A stretch of 64,000 nucleotides of DNA from Paenibacillus foliorum (GCF_013141765.1 NZ_WHOD01000119.1:112454-176453); one strand, 5' to 3'; positions 7,530 to 15,803 are shown, counted from the stretch's first letter. Numbers and translations: made by a program. Notes: generated from the letters alone by a model not told the origin.

Positions 7530-7618
7530 ACAAGCCACCTCCTATTGGTAATAACTATCCATTGTATTATCGCAAAACGATCGCTGGTTTGCAAAATCGA
7601 TTTTCAATTGCAACTGCC

Positions 7619-7652
7619 AAAAAAAGCCCCTTCCATATACTCGGAAAGAGCC
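7619..7652 (-). terminator. Intrinsic terminator between xerD and deoB
   Basis: Minus-strand GGCTCTTTCC-gagtatat-GGAAGGGGCT stem (with G-T pairs) followed by TTTTTTT. Confidence 0.75.
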
Positions 7653-7677
7653 TAATGCATGTATCTCAGCTACACCC

Positions 7678-8574
7678 CTACCGTTTGGCTCTTGGATGCG
7701 CACGGTCGTAGACTTCCTTCATTTTGCTGCGAGTTACTTGCGTATAGATTTGTGTTGTTGAAATATCCGCATGACCTAACATTTCTTGTACCGAACGCAA
7801 ATCTGCGCCATTCTCCAATAAATGCGCGGCAAAAGAGTGTCGGAGCGTATGGGGTGTAATCTCTTTGACGATCTGTGTCTCGGCCGCATATTTTTTGATG
7901 ATTTTCCAGAAGCCTTGACGGGTAATTCTAGTCCCCAGATGGTTAATGAACAATGCTTGTTCTGTCTCAGAATGCTTCAAAAGTCGGGGGCGCATTATTT
8001 GGATATAGGAAGCGACATAATCAGCAGCAATGCCTCCAAGAGGGATGATCCTCTCCTTCAGTGCTGTGCCGACACAACGAACAAATCCTAACTCCAGATT
8101 CACATTCTCAACATCCAAGTAGATCAACTCGGAAACCCGGATTCCTGTGGCATACAACAGTTCCAGCATGGCTTTATCTCGCATTCCGTTGGGTACTTCA
8201 GTATTAGGAGCATCTAGAAGTGATTCCACTTCTGTGATCGTTAACACATTGGGTACCCTTTTCTCCAGCTTAGGTGTTTCTATATACAACGTAGGATCCT
8301 GCTGTATTCTCCGTTCGCGAACCAAATAATGATAGAACGCTCGGATCGAAACCATATTACGAGACTGAGTAGCAGCAGCCCTTCCTAATTGTTTCAAATG
8401 CATTAAATAACTGGATATTTGTATTTTTTTTGTATCTGTAAGCGATTCAATGCCTTGCTCCTCAAGAAAGCTAAGATATTGGATAATATCCCTTTCATAG
8501 GATTCCAGCGTATTTCGGGCCAACCCCCGCTCATCAGATAAAAAATGGATGAATGACTGCAGCTCGTTTTTCAT
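7678..8574 (-). CDS. xerD: Tyrosine recombinase XerD
   Basis: 298 residues. N-terminal SAM-like core-binding domain (1-100) and C-terminal catalytic domain. XerCD resolves chromosome dimers at dif. Catalytic residues seen: Arg146 (GIRVSEL), His242 and Arg245 (HTLRHSF), His268 (LGHADIS) and Tyr277 (TQIYTQ). The conserved lysine of the beta2-beta3 hairpin (GKGxKER in most XerD, Lys172 in E. coli) is replaced by Thr170 (GTALKER). Position between yqzK/fur and deoB matches B. subtilis, so it is the housekeeping recombinase, not a mobile-element integrase. ATG 8574 with AAGGGAAA upstream. Confidence 0.94.
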   Translation of the reverse strand: MKNELQSFIHFLSDERGLARNTLESYERDIIQYLSFLEEQGIESLTDTKKIQISSYLMHLKQLGRAAATQSRNMVSIRAFYHYLVRERRIQQDPTLYIETPKLEKRVPNVLTITEVESLLDAPNTEVPNGMRDKAMLELLYATGIRVSELIYLDVENVNLELGFVRCVGTALKERIIPLGGIAADYVASYIQIMRPRLLKHSETEQALFINHLGTRITRQGFWKIIKKYAAETQIVKEITPHTLRHSFAAHLLENGADLRSVQEMLGHADISTTQIYTQVTRSKMKEVYDRAHPRAKR

Positions 8575-8677
8575 TCTGATTTCCCTTCCTATGTCAATCC
8601 GTGGATACTCAACTAAGGTAATCCTCTAGTAAATTCAACATGAAAGGGCAGAATCCTGCTGTAGTCGCAAAAGCTTA

Positions 8678-8911
8678 TTATTCTCCAAGCCAATAAAACA
8701 ATTTCAAGCGGTCACGCATAGAGCCTTGATCCGATATAGACACTTGATTTTGAAATACCTTTACTGCTTTTCCAGCCGGTTCCTTGTAGCGTTGAGTCGG
8801 TTCAATCCATTGGGTTATCACGATTAGCATGTGATAAAGCGCGTAAGTGAACACACAAAATACTAGTACAAACTTGAACCGCCCCATCCATCTTCTAATA
8901 TTAAAGATCAC
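8678..8911 (-). CDS. yqzK: DUF4227 membrane protein (YqzK)
   Basis: 77 residues with one N-terminal membrane helix (about 13-33) followed by a short extracytoplasmic or cytoplasmic tail ending LKLFYWLGE. Its position between fur and xerD matches yqzK of B. subtilis, which supports assignment to DUF4227. No function is known. GTG start at 8911; AAGGAGG lies 8 nt upstream and belongs to a dispersed hairpin repeat. Confidence 0.8.
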   Translation of the reverse strand: MIFNIRRWMGRFKFVLVFCVFTYALYHMLIVITQWIEPTQRYKEPAGKAVKVFQNQVSISDQGSMRDRLKLFYWLGE

Positions 8912-8919
8912 AGCCTGTA

Positions 8920-8962
8920 CCTCCTTAAGAGTTTTTGCTTACGCAAAAACTTGCTTTGTTAC
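8920..8962 (-). repeat. SD-linked hairpin repeat 5' of yqzK
   Basis: Read toward yqzK: AACAAAGCAAG, a perfect 9-bp hairpin AGTTTTTGC-GTAA-GCAAAAACT, then CTTAAGGAGG as ribosome binding site 8 nt from the GTG. The GTAA loop is a GNRA tetraloop. Confidence 0.85.
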
Positions 8963-9041
8963 TGTCTGCTCAATTTTACAAAGCATCTTCTCTTAAAGTT
9001 AGACTATGATCATTGGACCAGCTTTATGATTGGAACAATGC

Positions 9042-10175
9042 CTATGGCGTTAGCAGTATTTCAACTTTACTATAGGGTAAGCCCACAGCTTCAGCGACTG
9101 CTGGGTGCGTAACATGACCCATGAATGTGTTCACCCCCAAACGCAGATCTGCATGAGTGCTGAGCGCTTGAATGACCCCCTTGTCAGCAAGTTCCAAGGC
9201 ATAAGAAAGTGTGACGTTGGTGAGTGCCAATGTCGAGGTTCTTGGCACAGCGCCTGGCATATTCGCTACAGCATAGTGAAGGACTCCGTACTTCTCGTAA
9301 ACCGGGTCGTTATGTGTTGTAACCCGGTCCACCGTTTCTATGGAGCCTCCCTGATCGACAGCCACATCAACAATCACGGAGCCTTGTTTCATATGTTTCA
9401 CCATATCCTCAGTGACCAGCTTCGGAGCCCTCGCTCCCGGGATCAGCACTGCGCCGATTAATAAATCGGCCTTCTGAACAGCGCTTGCTATATTGTACGG
9501 GTTAGACATAAGCGTCCGTATCCGTCCTTGGAATACATCATCCAAGTAGCGCAGCCGCTCTGCGCTGCGATCGATAATGACGACATTCGCACCGAGTCCA
9601 AGTGCCATTTTGGCAGCATTCGTCCCTACGATCCCTCCGCCCAAAATGATGACATCCGCGGGAGGCACTCCAGGGACACCGCCCAATAATATACCTCTAC
9701 CGCCATAGAACCGCTCCAGAAACTGTGCTCCAACCTGTACCGACATTCTTCCTGCTACCTCGCTCATCGGTGTAAGCAACGGTAAACTGCCGTTTGGAAG
9801 CTGGATGGTTTCATAGGCAATACCTGTCACTTTACTATTTACTAGCGCCTCTGTAAGCTTGGGCTCTGCTGCCAAGTGAAGATAGGTAAAGAGCGTCAGG
9901 TTCTCACGAAAATATCCGTACTCAGAAGGCAGGGGCTCTTTAACTTTCATAATCATATCCGACTGAGCCCATACCTCGGCTGCTTGCTCCAGCACTATGG
10001 CGCCTACTTTTACATAATCATCATCTGAAAAACCGCTCCCTTCACCGGAACCGGCTTCCATGATTACTTTATGCCCATGCTGCAGCAGCAATCCCGCTCC
10101 TCCTGGAGTTAACGCTACTCTGTTTTCGTTATTTTTCACTTCCTTTGGAACACCGATTACCGTAATATTCTGCAT
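9042..10175 (-). CDS. ald: Alanine dehydrogenase
   Basis: 377 residues, the family's usual length (378 in B. subtilis). It oxidatively deaminates L-alanine to pyruvate with NAD+, important in spore outgrowth and alanine use. N-terminal start IGVPKEVKNNENRVALTPGG and the Rossmann NAD site VIILGGGIVGTNAAKMALGLG (about residues 170-190) are diagnostic; VDVAVDQGGSIET is the Ald signature. ATG 10175 with AAAGGGGAG upstream. Monocistronic between yqzK and the divergent lepB. Confidence 0.95.
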   Translation of the reverse strand: MQNITVIGVPKEVKNNENRVALTPGGAGLLLQHGHKVIMEAGSGEGSGFSDDDYVKVGAIVLEQAAEVWAQSDMIMKVKEPLPSEYGYFRENLTLFTYLHLAAEPKLTEALVNSKVTGIAYETIQLPNGSLPLLTPMSEVAGRMSVQVGAQFLERFYGGRGILLGGVPGVPPADVIILGGGIVGTNAAKMALGLGANVVIIDRSAERLRYLDDVFQGRIRTLMSNPYNIASAVQKADLLIGAVLIPGARAPKLVTEDMVKHMKQGSVIVDVAVDQGGSIETVDRVTTHNDPVYEKYGVLHYAVANMPGAVPRTSTLALTNVTLSYALELADKGVIQALSTHADLRLGVNTFMGHVTHPAVAEAVGLPYSKVEILLTP

Positions 10176-10301
10176 ATGGCCTGCTCCCCTTTTCAGTTTC
10201 TTTCCTTTGCAGGTAATTTCCCCAAAAGGCCATTACATTAATCAGTCCCTACTAGTGAACCAACTCCAAAAATCGCCAGGCATTAGCCTATAGCTCTGGT
10301 T

Positions 10302-10331
10302 TTGAAATTTAGGATTAGAACATGCTATACT
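10302..10331 (+). promoter_or_regulatory. Probable sigma-A promoter of lepB
   Basis: TTGAAA (10302-10307), 18-nt spacer, TATACT (10326-10331); lepB starts 37 nt downstream. Confidence 0.6.
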
Positions 10332-10368
10332 TTTAAATGAAACAAATGTGTAGTGTGGGGGATTATGG

Positions 10369-10923
10369 ATGAAAAAAATAACTACTGAAATACGCAGTTG
10401 GATATACTCTATCGGAATTGCTTTTGCCTGTGCTCTCTTAATCGGTGTATTTATTTTACAGCCTACCAATGTGCTGGGGCATTCAATGGACCCGACCTTG
10501 CATGATGAGCAGCGTATCTTTGTCTCCAAAATTTCGCATACCTTTCACTTGGAGCCCGACTATGGGGATATCGTTATCATTGACAGCCGTGTGGACCGAA
10601 GCCGCAGCGTGCTTGACGACCTCATGGAACATCCACTAGTTTCCCTTTTATCTGACAAAGATGACCGAATTATTTATATTAAACGAGTCATCGGTAAACC
10701 CGGCGATGTTCTGGAATTTAAAAATCATCAAGTCTACCGTAACGGCGAGCCGCTGAACGAGCCTTATCTTAACGAGCAAATGAACTATACATCCTCACAG
10801 CAGTATATCGTACCTGATAAACATCTTTATGTGATGGGAGACAACCGCAATAACAGCAAGGATAGCAGAAATATCGGCTTTATCCCGCTAGATCATGTTT
10901 TAGGTATTAAATTAGGCAAATAA
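10369..10923 (+). CDS. lepB: Type I signal peptidase
   Basis: 184 residues with one N-terminal membrane helix (about 11-31) and an extracytoplasmic catalytic domain. Catalytic Ser is in GHSMDPTL (about residue 41) and catalytic Lys in YIKRVIGKPGD (about 105); MGDNRNNSKDSR is box E. It removes Sec and Tat signal peptides at the outer face of the membrane. ATG 10369 follows GTGGGGGATT. A sigma-A promoter sits directly upstream and a terminator follows, so it is monocistronic. Confidence 0.95.
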   Translation: MKKITTEIRSWIYSIGIAFACALLIGVFILQPTNVLGHSMDPTLHDEQRIFVSKISHTFHLEPDYGDIVIIDSRVDRSRSVLDDLMEHPLVSLLSDKDDRIIYIKRVIGKPGDVLEFKNHQVYRNGEPLNEPYLNEQMNYTSSQQYIVPDKHLYVMGDNRNNSKDSRNIGFIPLDHVLGIKLGK

Positions 10924-10964
10924 CTCCTTACTTTTCCAAAAGCGGATATTAAACATACTATGAC

Positions 10965-11006
10965 AAAAAACCTTCAAACTTGTTAAAACAAGCTGAAGGT
11001 TTTGTT
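10965..11006. terminator. Bidirectional terminator between lepB and fur
   Basis: CCTTCAaaCTTGTT / AACAAGcTGAAGG stem flanked by A6 and TTTTG. Confidence 0.85.
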
Positions 11007-11011
11007 CGTTT

Positions 11012-11461
11012 TTATGGTTTGTTTTTGTCGTTGCAGCGGTGACATATTCCTTGAAAATCAAGCCGATGATCCAACACTTGAAAACGATACTCGCGTTCCA
11101 AGCGCTCCTCCAGATGCCCCAGCCAGTCTTCCATTATTTCATCGACTGCTCCGCACTGTACACAGATTAGATGGTGATGATGATGACGAGTGCTGTCATT
11201 TCGCAAGTCATACCTAGCTACACCGTCGCCGAAATTCATTTTCTCCACGACATGCAGGTCGCTTAATAATTCCAACGTACGGTACACAGTGGCAAGACCG
11301 ATTTCGGGAGCTTTATCCTTAACAAGCATAAATACATCTTCAGCGCTAAGGTGATCTTCTTCATTTTCCAGCAACACACGGACGGTAGCTTCCCGCTGAG
11401 GAGTTAACTTATAGCCTTGTGATTGGAGCTGCTGTTTAATTTTATCAATGCGAGATTCCAT
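11012..11461 (-). CDS. fur: Ferric uptake regulator (Fur)
   Basis: 149 residues. Winged helix (about 10-85: LTPQREATVRVL, ATVYRTLELL) followed by the metal-binding dimer domain with STRHHHHHLICVQCGAVDE and a second CHRC pair for structural zinc. Glu follows the CxxC (VDEIMED), as in Fur rather than the Asp-containing PerR. Synteny with spoIIM, yqzK and xerD matches B. subtilis fur. It represses iron uptake genes with Fe2+. ATG 11461. Its leader contains a degenerate copy of the hairpin repeat; I did not see a clear Fur box upstream. Confidence 0.92.
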   Translation of the reverse strand: MESRIDKIKQQLQSQGYKLTPQREATVRVLLENEEDHLSAEDVFMLVKDKAPEIGLATVYRTLELLSDLHVVEKMNFGDGVARYDLRNDSTRHHHHHLICVQCGAVDEIMEDWLGHLEERLEREYRFQVLDHRLDFQGICHRCNDKNKP

Positions 11462-11463
11462 GT

Positions 11464-11512
11464 TCCTCCCCCTACGGGCTTTGCAATAAACAAAACCTGC
11501 TACGTAAGCCTA
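11464..11512 (-). repeat. Degenerate SD-linked hairpin repeat 5' of fur
   Basis: Read toward fur: GGCTTACGTAGCAGG, TTTTGTTTATTGCAAA, then GTAGGGGGAGG as ribosome binding site. It is weaker than the other copies: the stem is partly lost. Confidence 0.45.
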
Positions 11513-11686
11513 TGCCCAATTGCAACAATAAAAGCCGAATATTTTGCTGGGCTTCATCTTACATTATAGGTCGGGTTTAGTTGGAAAGTCAAACATAATA
11601 AGGTAAGCTGCTGATCTTTTCTCACAAGGATTGTCGGTTTAAACTCCATGAGAATTTTACATTGTATCCAAATAAGAAGATCACGC

Positions 11687-12328
11687 TCAAGGGGCCATCG
11701 TAATAAGCATCGGAGTCACCCATTTCATAATAACCGGGGATAGGTAGGCCTCAAACAACGCAACTCCAGCCAATAATACACCCGACAGTAGAATGGTTGA
11801 GGAATACCGCATAAAAGGCTCATAGAAAGCCCCTTTGCGGGTCATAAATCGATGTTTAACCAAATGGATTGAGAAGGCCATCGCCGTTACACTGCAAATG
11901 AGCAGAGCCGGAATAACAAACAGATTTTGCGGAACGATGGAAACGAGAGCAAACAACAGTCCTTTCCAAGACAGCTGTCCTACTAAATACCCTACACTAA
12001 AGCCGATCAATACACCCTTTAGAAAATCAAGAATTAATATCAAGGGCAACCCGATTACAGACATACCGAGCACCCATATGATCAGTATCCATTTGATATG
12101 CAGGGCAAAGGATTGTTGAAAGGACGCTTTAATATCACTAAAAGCCCCTTGCTCCACAGCTGAGAAAAAGTTGCCCAAATAACGCATAATCTCCTGTTTT
12201 TGCTCAAAGGACAACGCGTTGACCATCACAGTTCCAAAAACAACACCGGTTATAAATATAATACCTACGAAGATGTAAAGCGACAGATGCTCCTTCATAT
12301 AAAGCTGCAGCGAACGGTTACGGTTCAT
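11687..12328 (-). CDS. spoIIM: Stage II sporulation protein M
   Basis: 213 residues with about five hydrophobic segments (22-42, 72-92, 95-117, 121-143, 176-196). SpoIIM is part of the SpoIID-IIM-IIP machine that thins septal peptidoglycan and drives membrane migration during engulfment, in the mother cell. Family cues: SFALHIKWILIIWVLGMSVIGLP and FLKGVLIGFSVGYLVG. Located between fur and the EndoQ-like gene as in B. subtilis. ATG 12328 with GGGAGG. A candidate sigma-E promoter lies at 12361-12390. Confidence 0.93.
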   Translation of the reverse strand: MNRNRSLQLYMKEHLSLYIFVGIIFITGVVFGTVMVNALSFEQKQEIMRYLGNFFSAVEQGAFSDIKASFQQSFALHIKWILIIWVLGMSVIGLPLILILDFLKGVLIGFSVGYLVGQLSWKGLLFALVSIVPQNLFVIPALLICSVTAMAFSIHLVKHRFMTRKGAFYEPFMRYSSTILLSGVLLAGVALFEAYLSPVIMKWVTPMLITMAP

Positions 12329-12360
12329 GGTGGGTCAGCCTCCCTTGCACTATTAGTACA

Positions 12361-12390
12361 AGCATATGAGAAGCTTCTCTAGGTTATGAC
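12361..12390 (-). promoter_or_regulatory. Candidate sigma-E promoter of spoIIM
   Basis: Minus strand GTCATAA, 15-nt spacer, CATATGCT; compare sigma-E consensus of about ATATT-N13-15-CATACANT. The -35 element is the same as that before mciZ. Confidence 0.4.
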
Positions 12391-12391
12391 A

Positions 12392-13579
12392 TTATCTGCC
12401 TCTTACTTTACCGTATTTACCTCCGCCGCCTACCTGAAGCAATAGCTTGTCCTCCCGGGCTTGCACAATATATTCAGCAACTACGGAGCCAGCTGCTTGT
12501 TCCAGTTCCTCGTAGGAAGCCTTATGAAGCAGGTTCATTTCCGTGCCGAACCGTTCAAGTAGCGCCTGGAGCTTCTTGGGCCCTAGACCAGGTATATATT
12601 CCAGCGGCACCTGGTAGTGATAAGGCGGTCTGTCATCGGGTACGAACGGGTGTCCCGCATCACGGTCGGCAATACTTAAGATTCGGTCCAACACACCTCG
12701 AACAATCCGTTTGCTGCCGCAGTATAGGCAGCGTTCCACTGCCGTCTCCTGTTCATCCAGAACAGAGCTGCAATCAGCGCAGTACGTACGGTGGTATTTG
12801 CCAAGCCTCGGGTTCAGGCCGTAATTGGCCTGCACTTCTCTTCCATCCTCTCGTGCCAGCGCTTTGCGCAGCTCTTCAAAGCTAGGCTCCTCCAGCTTCA
12901 GAACATTGTATTCGCGGCCAATTTTAGCCAAGGAATGCGCATCAGAGTTAGTTAAGTAGGTGTAACGATCCAGCTCGGATATATAGCCTGCCATTTCGGA
13001 ATCAGAGCTTAAACCAAGCTCAACAGCTGCAATCCCATCCAAATCGAGCAAATGCTCCATTCGCGTCGAGCTGCTGCCGTACACACTCTTATGAGGGGTA
13101 AATATATGCGCAGGTACGAGCAGGCCTCCGCGTCCTATTATCTCCTGCTGCAGCTCCTTCGCAGGAACATAAATACGCTGTGAGCTTAAGCCAACATTTT
13201 TCATATGCTTGTCCATCCAGATGGTGAACTCCTGCATATCACTGAGGTTAGGCAAATACGCCAATAAGTGAGCTGCCCCCATCCCTGGGTCCCGAACTTC
13301 AATTTCACTGCCTAGAATGACGGTTGTATTGTGATACCTTATACCTCCACCCCGTAGCTCCTCCATCTCTCCCCTATCCAGGTAAGCCTGCATATCGCGC
13401 TGCACGCCGGGGGATTGACAGTCAATGATGCCTACAATATCCATGCCTTTACGCTCTGAAGCTTCATGGGCAATATTGTAAAAGGTCAAGTTATTGGAAG
13501 CGCTGATTTTTACAGCCTGACCTTCTTCTGTTCGACCTATATGAATGTGCAAATCGGCATAAAAAGAGTGCAGTCCCAT
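12392..13579 (-). CDS. Endonuclease Q-like DNA repair nuclease (TIGR00375 family)
   Basis: 395 residues. N-terminal PHP metal-dependent phosphoesterase domain (ADLHIHIGRTEEGQAVKISASN, later VGIIDCQSPGVQ and TNSDAHSLAKIGRE), a four-cysteine zinc finger (CADC...CLYC, about residues 262-290) and a C-terminal helix-hairpin-helix (EYIPGLGPKKLQALLERFG). This order is that of EndoQ, which nicks DNA 5' of uracil, hypoxanthine and xanthine. The B. subtilis yqxK locus lies in the same place. Its ATG 13579 is 1 nt from the nudF stop, so translation is coupled to the sanitising Nudix enzyme. Confidence 0.85.
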   Translation of the reverse strand: MGLHSFYADLHIHIGRTEEGQAVKISASNNLTFYNIAHEASERKGMDIVGIIDCQSPGVQRDMQAYLDRGEMEELRGGGIRYHNTTVILGSEIEVRDPGMGAAHLLAYLPNLSDMQEFTIWMDKHMKNVGLSSQRIYVPAKELQQEIIGRGGLLVPAHIFTPHKSVYGSSSTRMEHLLDLDGIAAVELGLSSDSEMAGYISELDRYTYLTNSDAHSLAKIGREYNVLKLEEPSFEELRKALAREDGREVQANYGLNPRLGKYHRTYCADCSSVLDEQETAVERCLYCGSKRIVRGVLDRILSIADRDAGHPFVPDDRPPYHYQVPLEYIPGLGPKKLQALLERFGTEMNLLHKASYEELEQAAGSVVAEYIVQAREDKLLLQVGGGGKYGKVRGR

Positions 13580-13580
13580 C

Positions 13581-14141
13581 CTAGAAGCTTCCTGTCAGCT
13601 TGTAAAGCTGCCAAGCATACACAGCCATTATCGTTTTGGAGTCACTGATACGCTGTTCGCGTATATACTGCTGAGCTTGCTCCAGGGTAATGCTTTCACA
13701 GTCCAGAAATTCATCCTCATCCAAATGAACCTCTCCTTTTTCCAGATGCTCCGCCACGTAAAGGTGAAGAATCTCATCTGCAAACCCCGGTGAAGTATAG
13801 AAGGAGCTTAAGTGCTTCAAAGATTCTGCGCGATAGCCAGTTTCCTCCTCCAATTCTCTTTTAGCAGCCTCCACCAAGTCCTCTTCAGGCTCCAGCTTCC
13901 CTGCTGGTATTTCCACCTGACTTTTACCCAAAGCCTTTCGATACTGCTCTACCACGAGCATGCGATCCTCTATCAGAGCAAGTACAGCCACAGCACCGGG
14001 ATGTCTAATTATTTCACGAGTAGCAGTCTCTCCATTAGGCAGTCTAACGGTATCTACCTGCAAGGAAACCACGCGACCTTGAAAAATAGGCTGAGAGGAT
14101 AGCGTCGTTTCTTCATATTTGTTAGATGCGGGTTTATTCAT
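13581..14141 (-). CDS. nudF: ADP-ribose pyrophosphatase (Nudix hydrolase)
   Basis: 186 residues from ATG 14141, which has AAGGAGG 8 nt upstream; a longer in-frame form (to 14183) lacks a ribosome binding site. The Nudix box GKLEPEEDLVEAAKRELEEE plus TGY lies at about residues 85-107, with the upstream Gly/Pro features of NudF (QVEIPAG). It hydrolyses ADP-ribose to AMP and ribose-5-phosphate. Operon with the EndoQ-like gene. Upstream sequence has a weakly similar, degenerate hairpin before the ribosome binding site. Confidence 0.92.
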   Translation of the reverse strand: MNKPASNKYEETTLSSQPIFQGRVVSLQVDTVRLPNGETATREIIRHPGAVAVLALIEDRMLVVEQYRKALGKSQVEIPAGKLEPEEDLVEAAKRELEEETGYRAESLKHLSSFYTSPGFADEILHLYVAEHLEKGEVHLDEDEFLDCESITLEQAQQYIREQRISDSKTIMAVYAWQLYKLTGSF

Positions 14142-14297
14142 TATAGATTCCTCCTTGAAAATTTTGTAAAGAACTTTTTCCAATGTTGATTACTTTATTT
14201 ATTAGGCAGGTAATTATGTTTAAAGTTTAAAGCAGCTTCTTTTACTATTGTCTATTATACCATACGAACAGCAATACTATTTTTATAGCAACAGCTT

Positions 14298-14327
14298 GTC
14301 ATAACCTCTCTTCGCTCCGCATAGGGT
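14298..14327 (+). promoter_or_regulatory. Candidate sigma-E promoter of mciZ
   Basis: GTCATAA (14298-14304), 15-nt spacer, CATAGGGT (14320-14327). mciZ is a sigma-E gene in B. subtilis, which makes the match credible though the -10 is imperfect. Confidence 0.4.
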
Positions 14328-14368
14328 GTATCAAAGATATTCATTGCAGGAAAGAAGGGGTACAATCT

Positions 14369-14653
14369 ATGAAAACGTATATGACAGAAGGACAAATTCG
14401 ATTGGTAGGACGTGTGTGGGAGATTCGGAGGTTTTTAAAGCTAGCTCAGCAGCGCAGGACAACTGATGTTAGTTTGCTGGAATTTTTGTCGGAACAAACG
14501 GGCTATGCAAATAAGAAGCAATCTACAGATCTACTTCATCTCGATGGCGAAGCTGCTTATTTCCCTGAAAACAGTTCCATGCAGCCGCGGCCGCAGCCTG
14601 AACACCAGCAAAAAACACAGGATCCGAATGTAATTCCCTTCCCATTGAGGTAA
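14369..14653 (+). CDS. mciZ: Long MciZ-like FtsZ inhibitor
   Basis: 94 residues. Residues 5-22 (EGQIRLVGRVWEIRR) align with B. subtilis MciZ (KGVVLVGKAWEIRAKL), including the arginine that contacts FtsZ. MciZ is made in the mother cell under sigma-E and caps FtsZ filaments to stop Z-ring formation. The B. subtilis peptide has 40 residues; this one continues with about 50 residues, rich in Gln, Pro and Ser and ending NVIPFPLR. ATG 14369 follows AAGGGG by 9 nt. Its last 131 bp overlap the 3' end of the convergent DUF3866 gene. Location beside nudF is as in B. subtilis. Homology is by eye. Confidence 0.75.
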   Translation: MKTYMTEGQIRLVGRVWEIRRFLKLAQQRRTTDVSLLEFLSEQTGYANKKQSTDLLHLDGEAAYFPENSSMQPRPQPEHQQKTQDPNVIPFPLR

Positions 14654-15707
14654 TTGACATTGAATATGCTCTGAGCGCTTCTTCATGATTGATATCGGGG
14701 CTGACTGCCGTCCATTGCCAATGCAGCCCATGTTTATGTATCAGTCCAGCACGCTCGATCTGAAGCTTCAACCACTCCCCTTCCTCACCATCCAGTTCGG
14801 GCAGTGCTGCAATTACGTTAGCCTGAACAATCTCACGCAATACGGTTAATGTATGATGGCTGATTCCATGATGTCGTTCCCGCTTATCCGCAAAGCTAAT
14901 TCGTGAGATAATGATGGGCTGCCCGTTTAACGCTGAAACAGCATTAACAATTTCGCCAACCTCCAGTCCACTGAATCCCAAGTGTGTGTTCGTTCCTACA
15001 CAGCCAGGTCCCATCGTAACTATGGTTAGGTCTGCATGCAGTATATGCTTGGCTGCTAATAAAGCCGTATATTTATTAACGGTTTCGATATCTCCTCCAT
15101 ATGCGTGACCGTATGTAATGGTTCCAATAAGCCAACCAAGCTTACGGAGCTGAATCACATGTTTGCTAAAAGCAATCGGCAGCGCCCCTCCATCTGACAT
15201 GATATAAGCAATACGAAGAGGCTTCTCCCCTCCATGATCCAACTGCCGTAAATAACAAACGGCAGCAGGCAGCATACTGTGCAGTTCTCCTACGAGTACA
15301 GGCATACCATCCAATTCTTGCTCAGAGCTGCTGAACAATTCGTGATAAGGGCTTGAGGGCTCTTCTGCTGCAAGCACTGACCGCTGCAGTGAAGTGTATC
15401 TAAGCTTCATAATATGGCCAGACTGCCGATTATTGATTGATGTGCTTTTTGAAAGTATCGCATGCACAAAGTGAACGCCCCCTGTACCCAAGTGAAGAGA
15501 TCCGGCTGTCGTATTAAGCAGCACCTTATCTCCTGCTTCTAAGACAGGCATACTGTCAGTATAATGCACAGCTTTTTCTAATGTTTGGCCATCTCCGCCA
15601 TCCATCAGCACCTCAACTTCCTGCAGCCCCCCTCCTTCCGAATCAAAGGAATCGCAAGAATCATCGACAACAACACGCTGAACAACCCCCAATTTCCATT
15701 CGATCAC
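14523..15707 (-). CDS. DUF3866 family protein
   Basis: 394 residues from GTG 15707 (MIEWKLGVVQRVV), chosen because GGGGTG lies 8 nt upstream and because the family normally begins MIEW; the in-frame ATG at 15764 has no ribosome binding site. A mid-protein glycine-rich stretch (VTMGPGCVGTNTHLGFSG) and YIMSDGGALPIAFS are conserved features of the family. Biochemical function is unknown. No signal peptide or membrane helix. Its 3' end overlaps mciZ on the other strand by 131 bp. Confidence 0.82.
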   Translation of the reverse strand: MIEWKLGVVQRVVVDDSCDSFDSEGGGLQEVEVLMDGGDGQTLEKAVHYTDSMPVLEAGDKVLLNTTAGSLHLGTGGVHFVHAILSKSTSINNRQSGHIMKLRYTSLQRSVLAAEEPSSPYHELFSSSEQELDGMPVLVGELHSMLPAAVCYLRQLDHGGEKPLRIAYIMSDGGALPIAFSKHVIQLRKLGWLIGTITYGHAYGGDIETVNKYTALLAAKHILHADLTIVTMGPGCVGTNTHLGFSGLEVGEIVNAVSALNGQPIIISRISFADKRERHHGISHHTLTVLREIVQANVIAALPELDGEEGEWLKLQIERAGLIHKHGLHWQWTAVSPDINHEEALRAYSMSITSMGRELHSDPVFFAGVQAAAAAAWNCFQGNKQLRHRDEVDL

Positions 15708-15803
15708 CTTTAACACCCCATTAATCTTCCGACATTCGTTCCATTTAATGTATGCATCAACCAAATGCTTCTTTCCTGCTTGTTAAGATGGGGTGAAGGG
15801 AGG

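Noticed and set aside
7678..8574. Tyrosine recombinase as a sign of an integrated mobile element
   Set aside because: Synteny with fur, yqzK and deoB shows it is chromosomal XerD; no attachment-site repeats or other phage or ICE genes occur.
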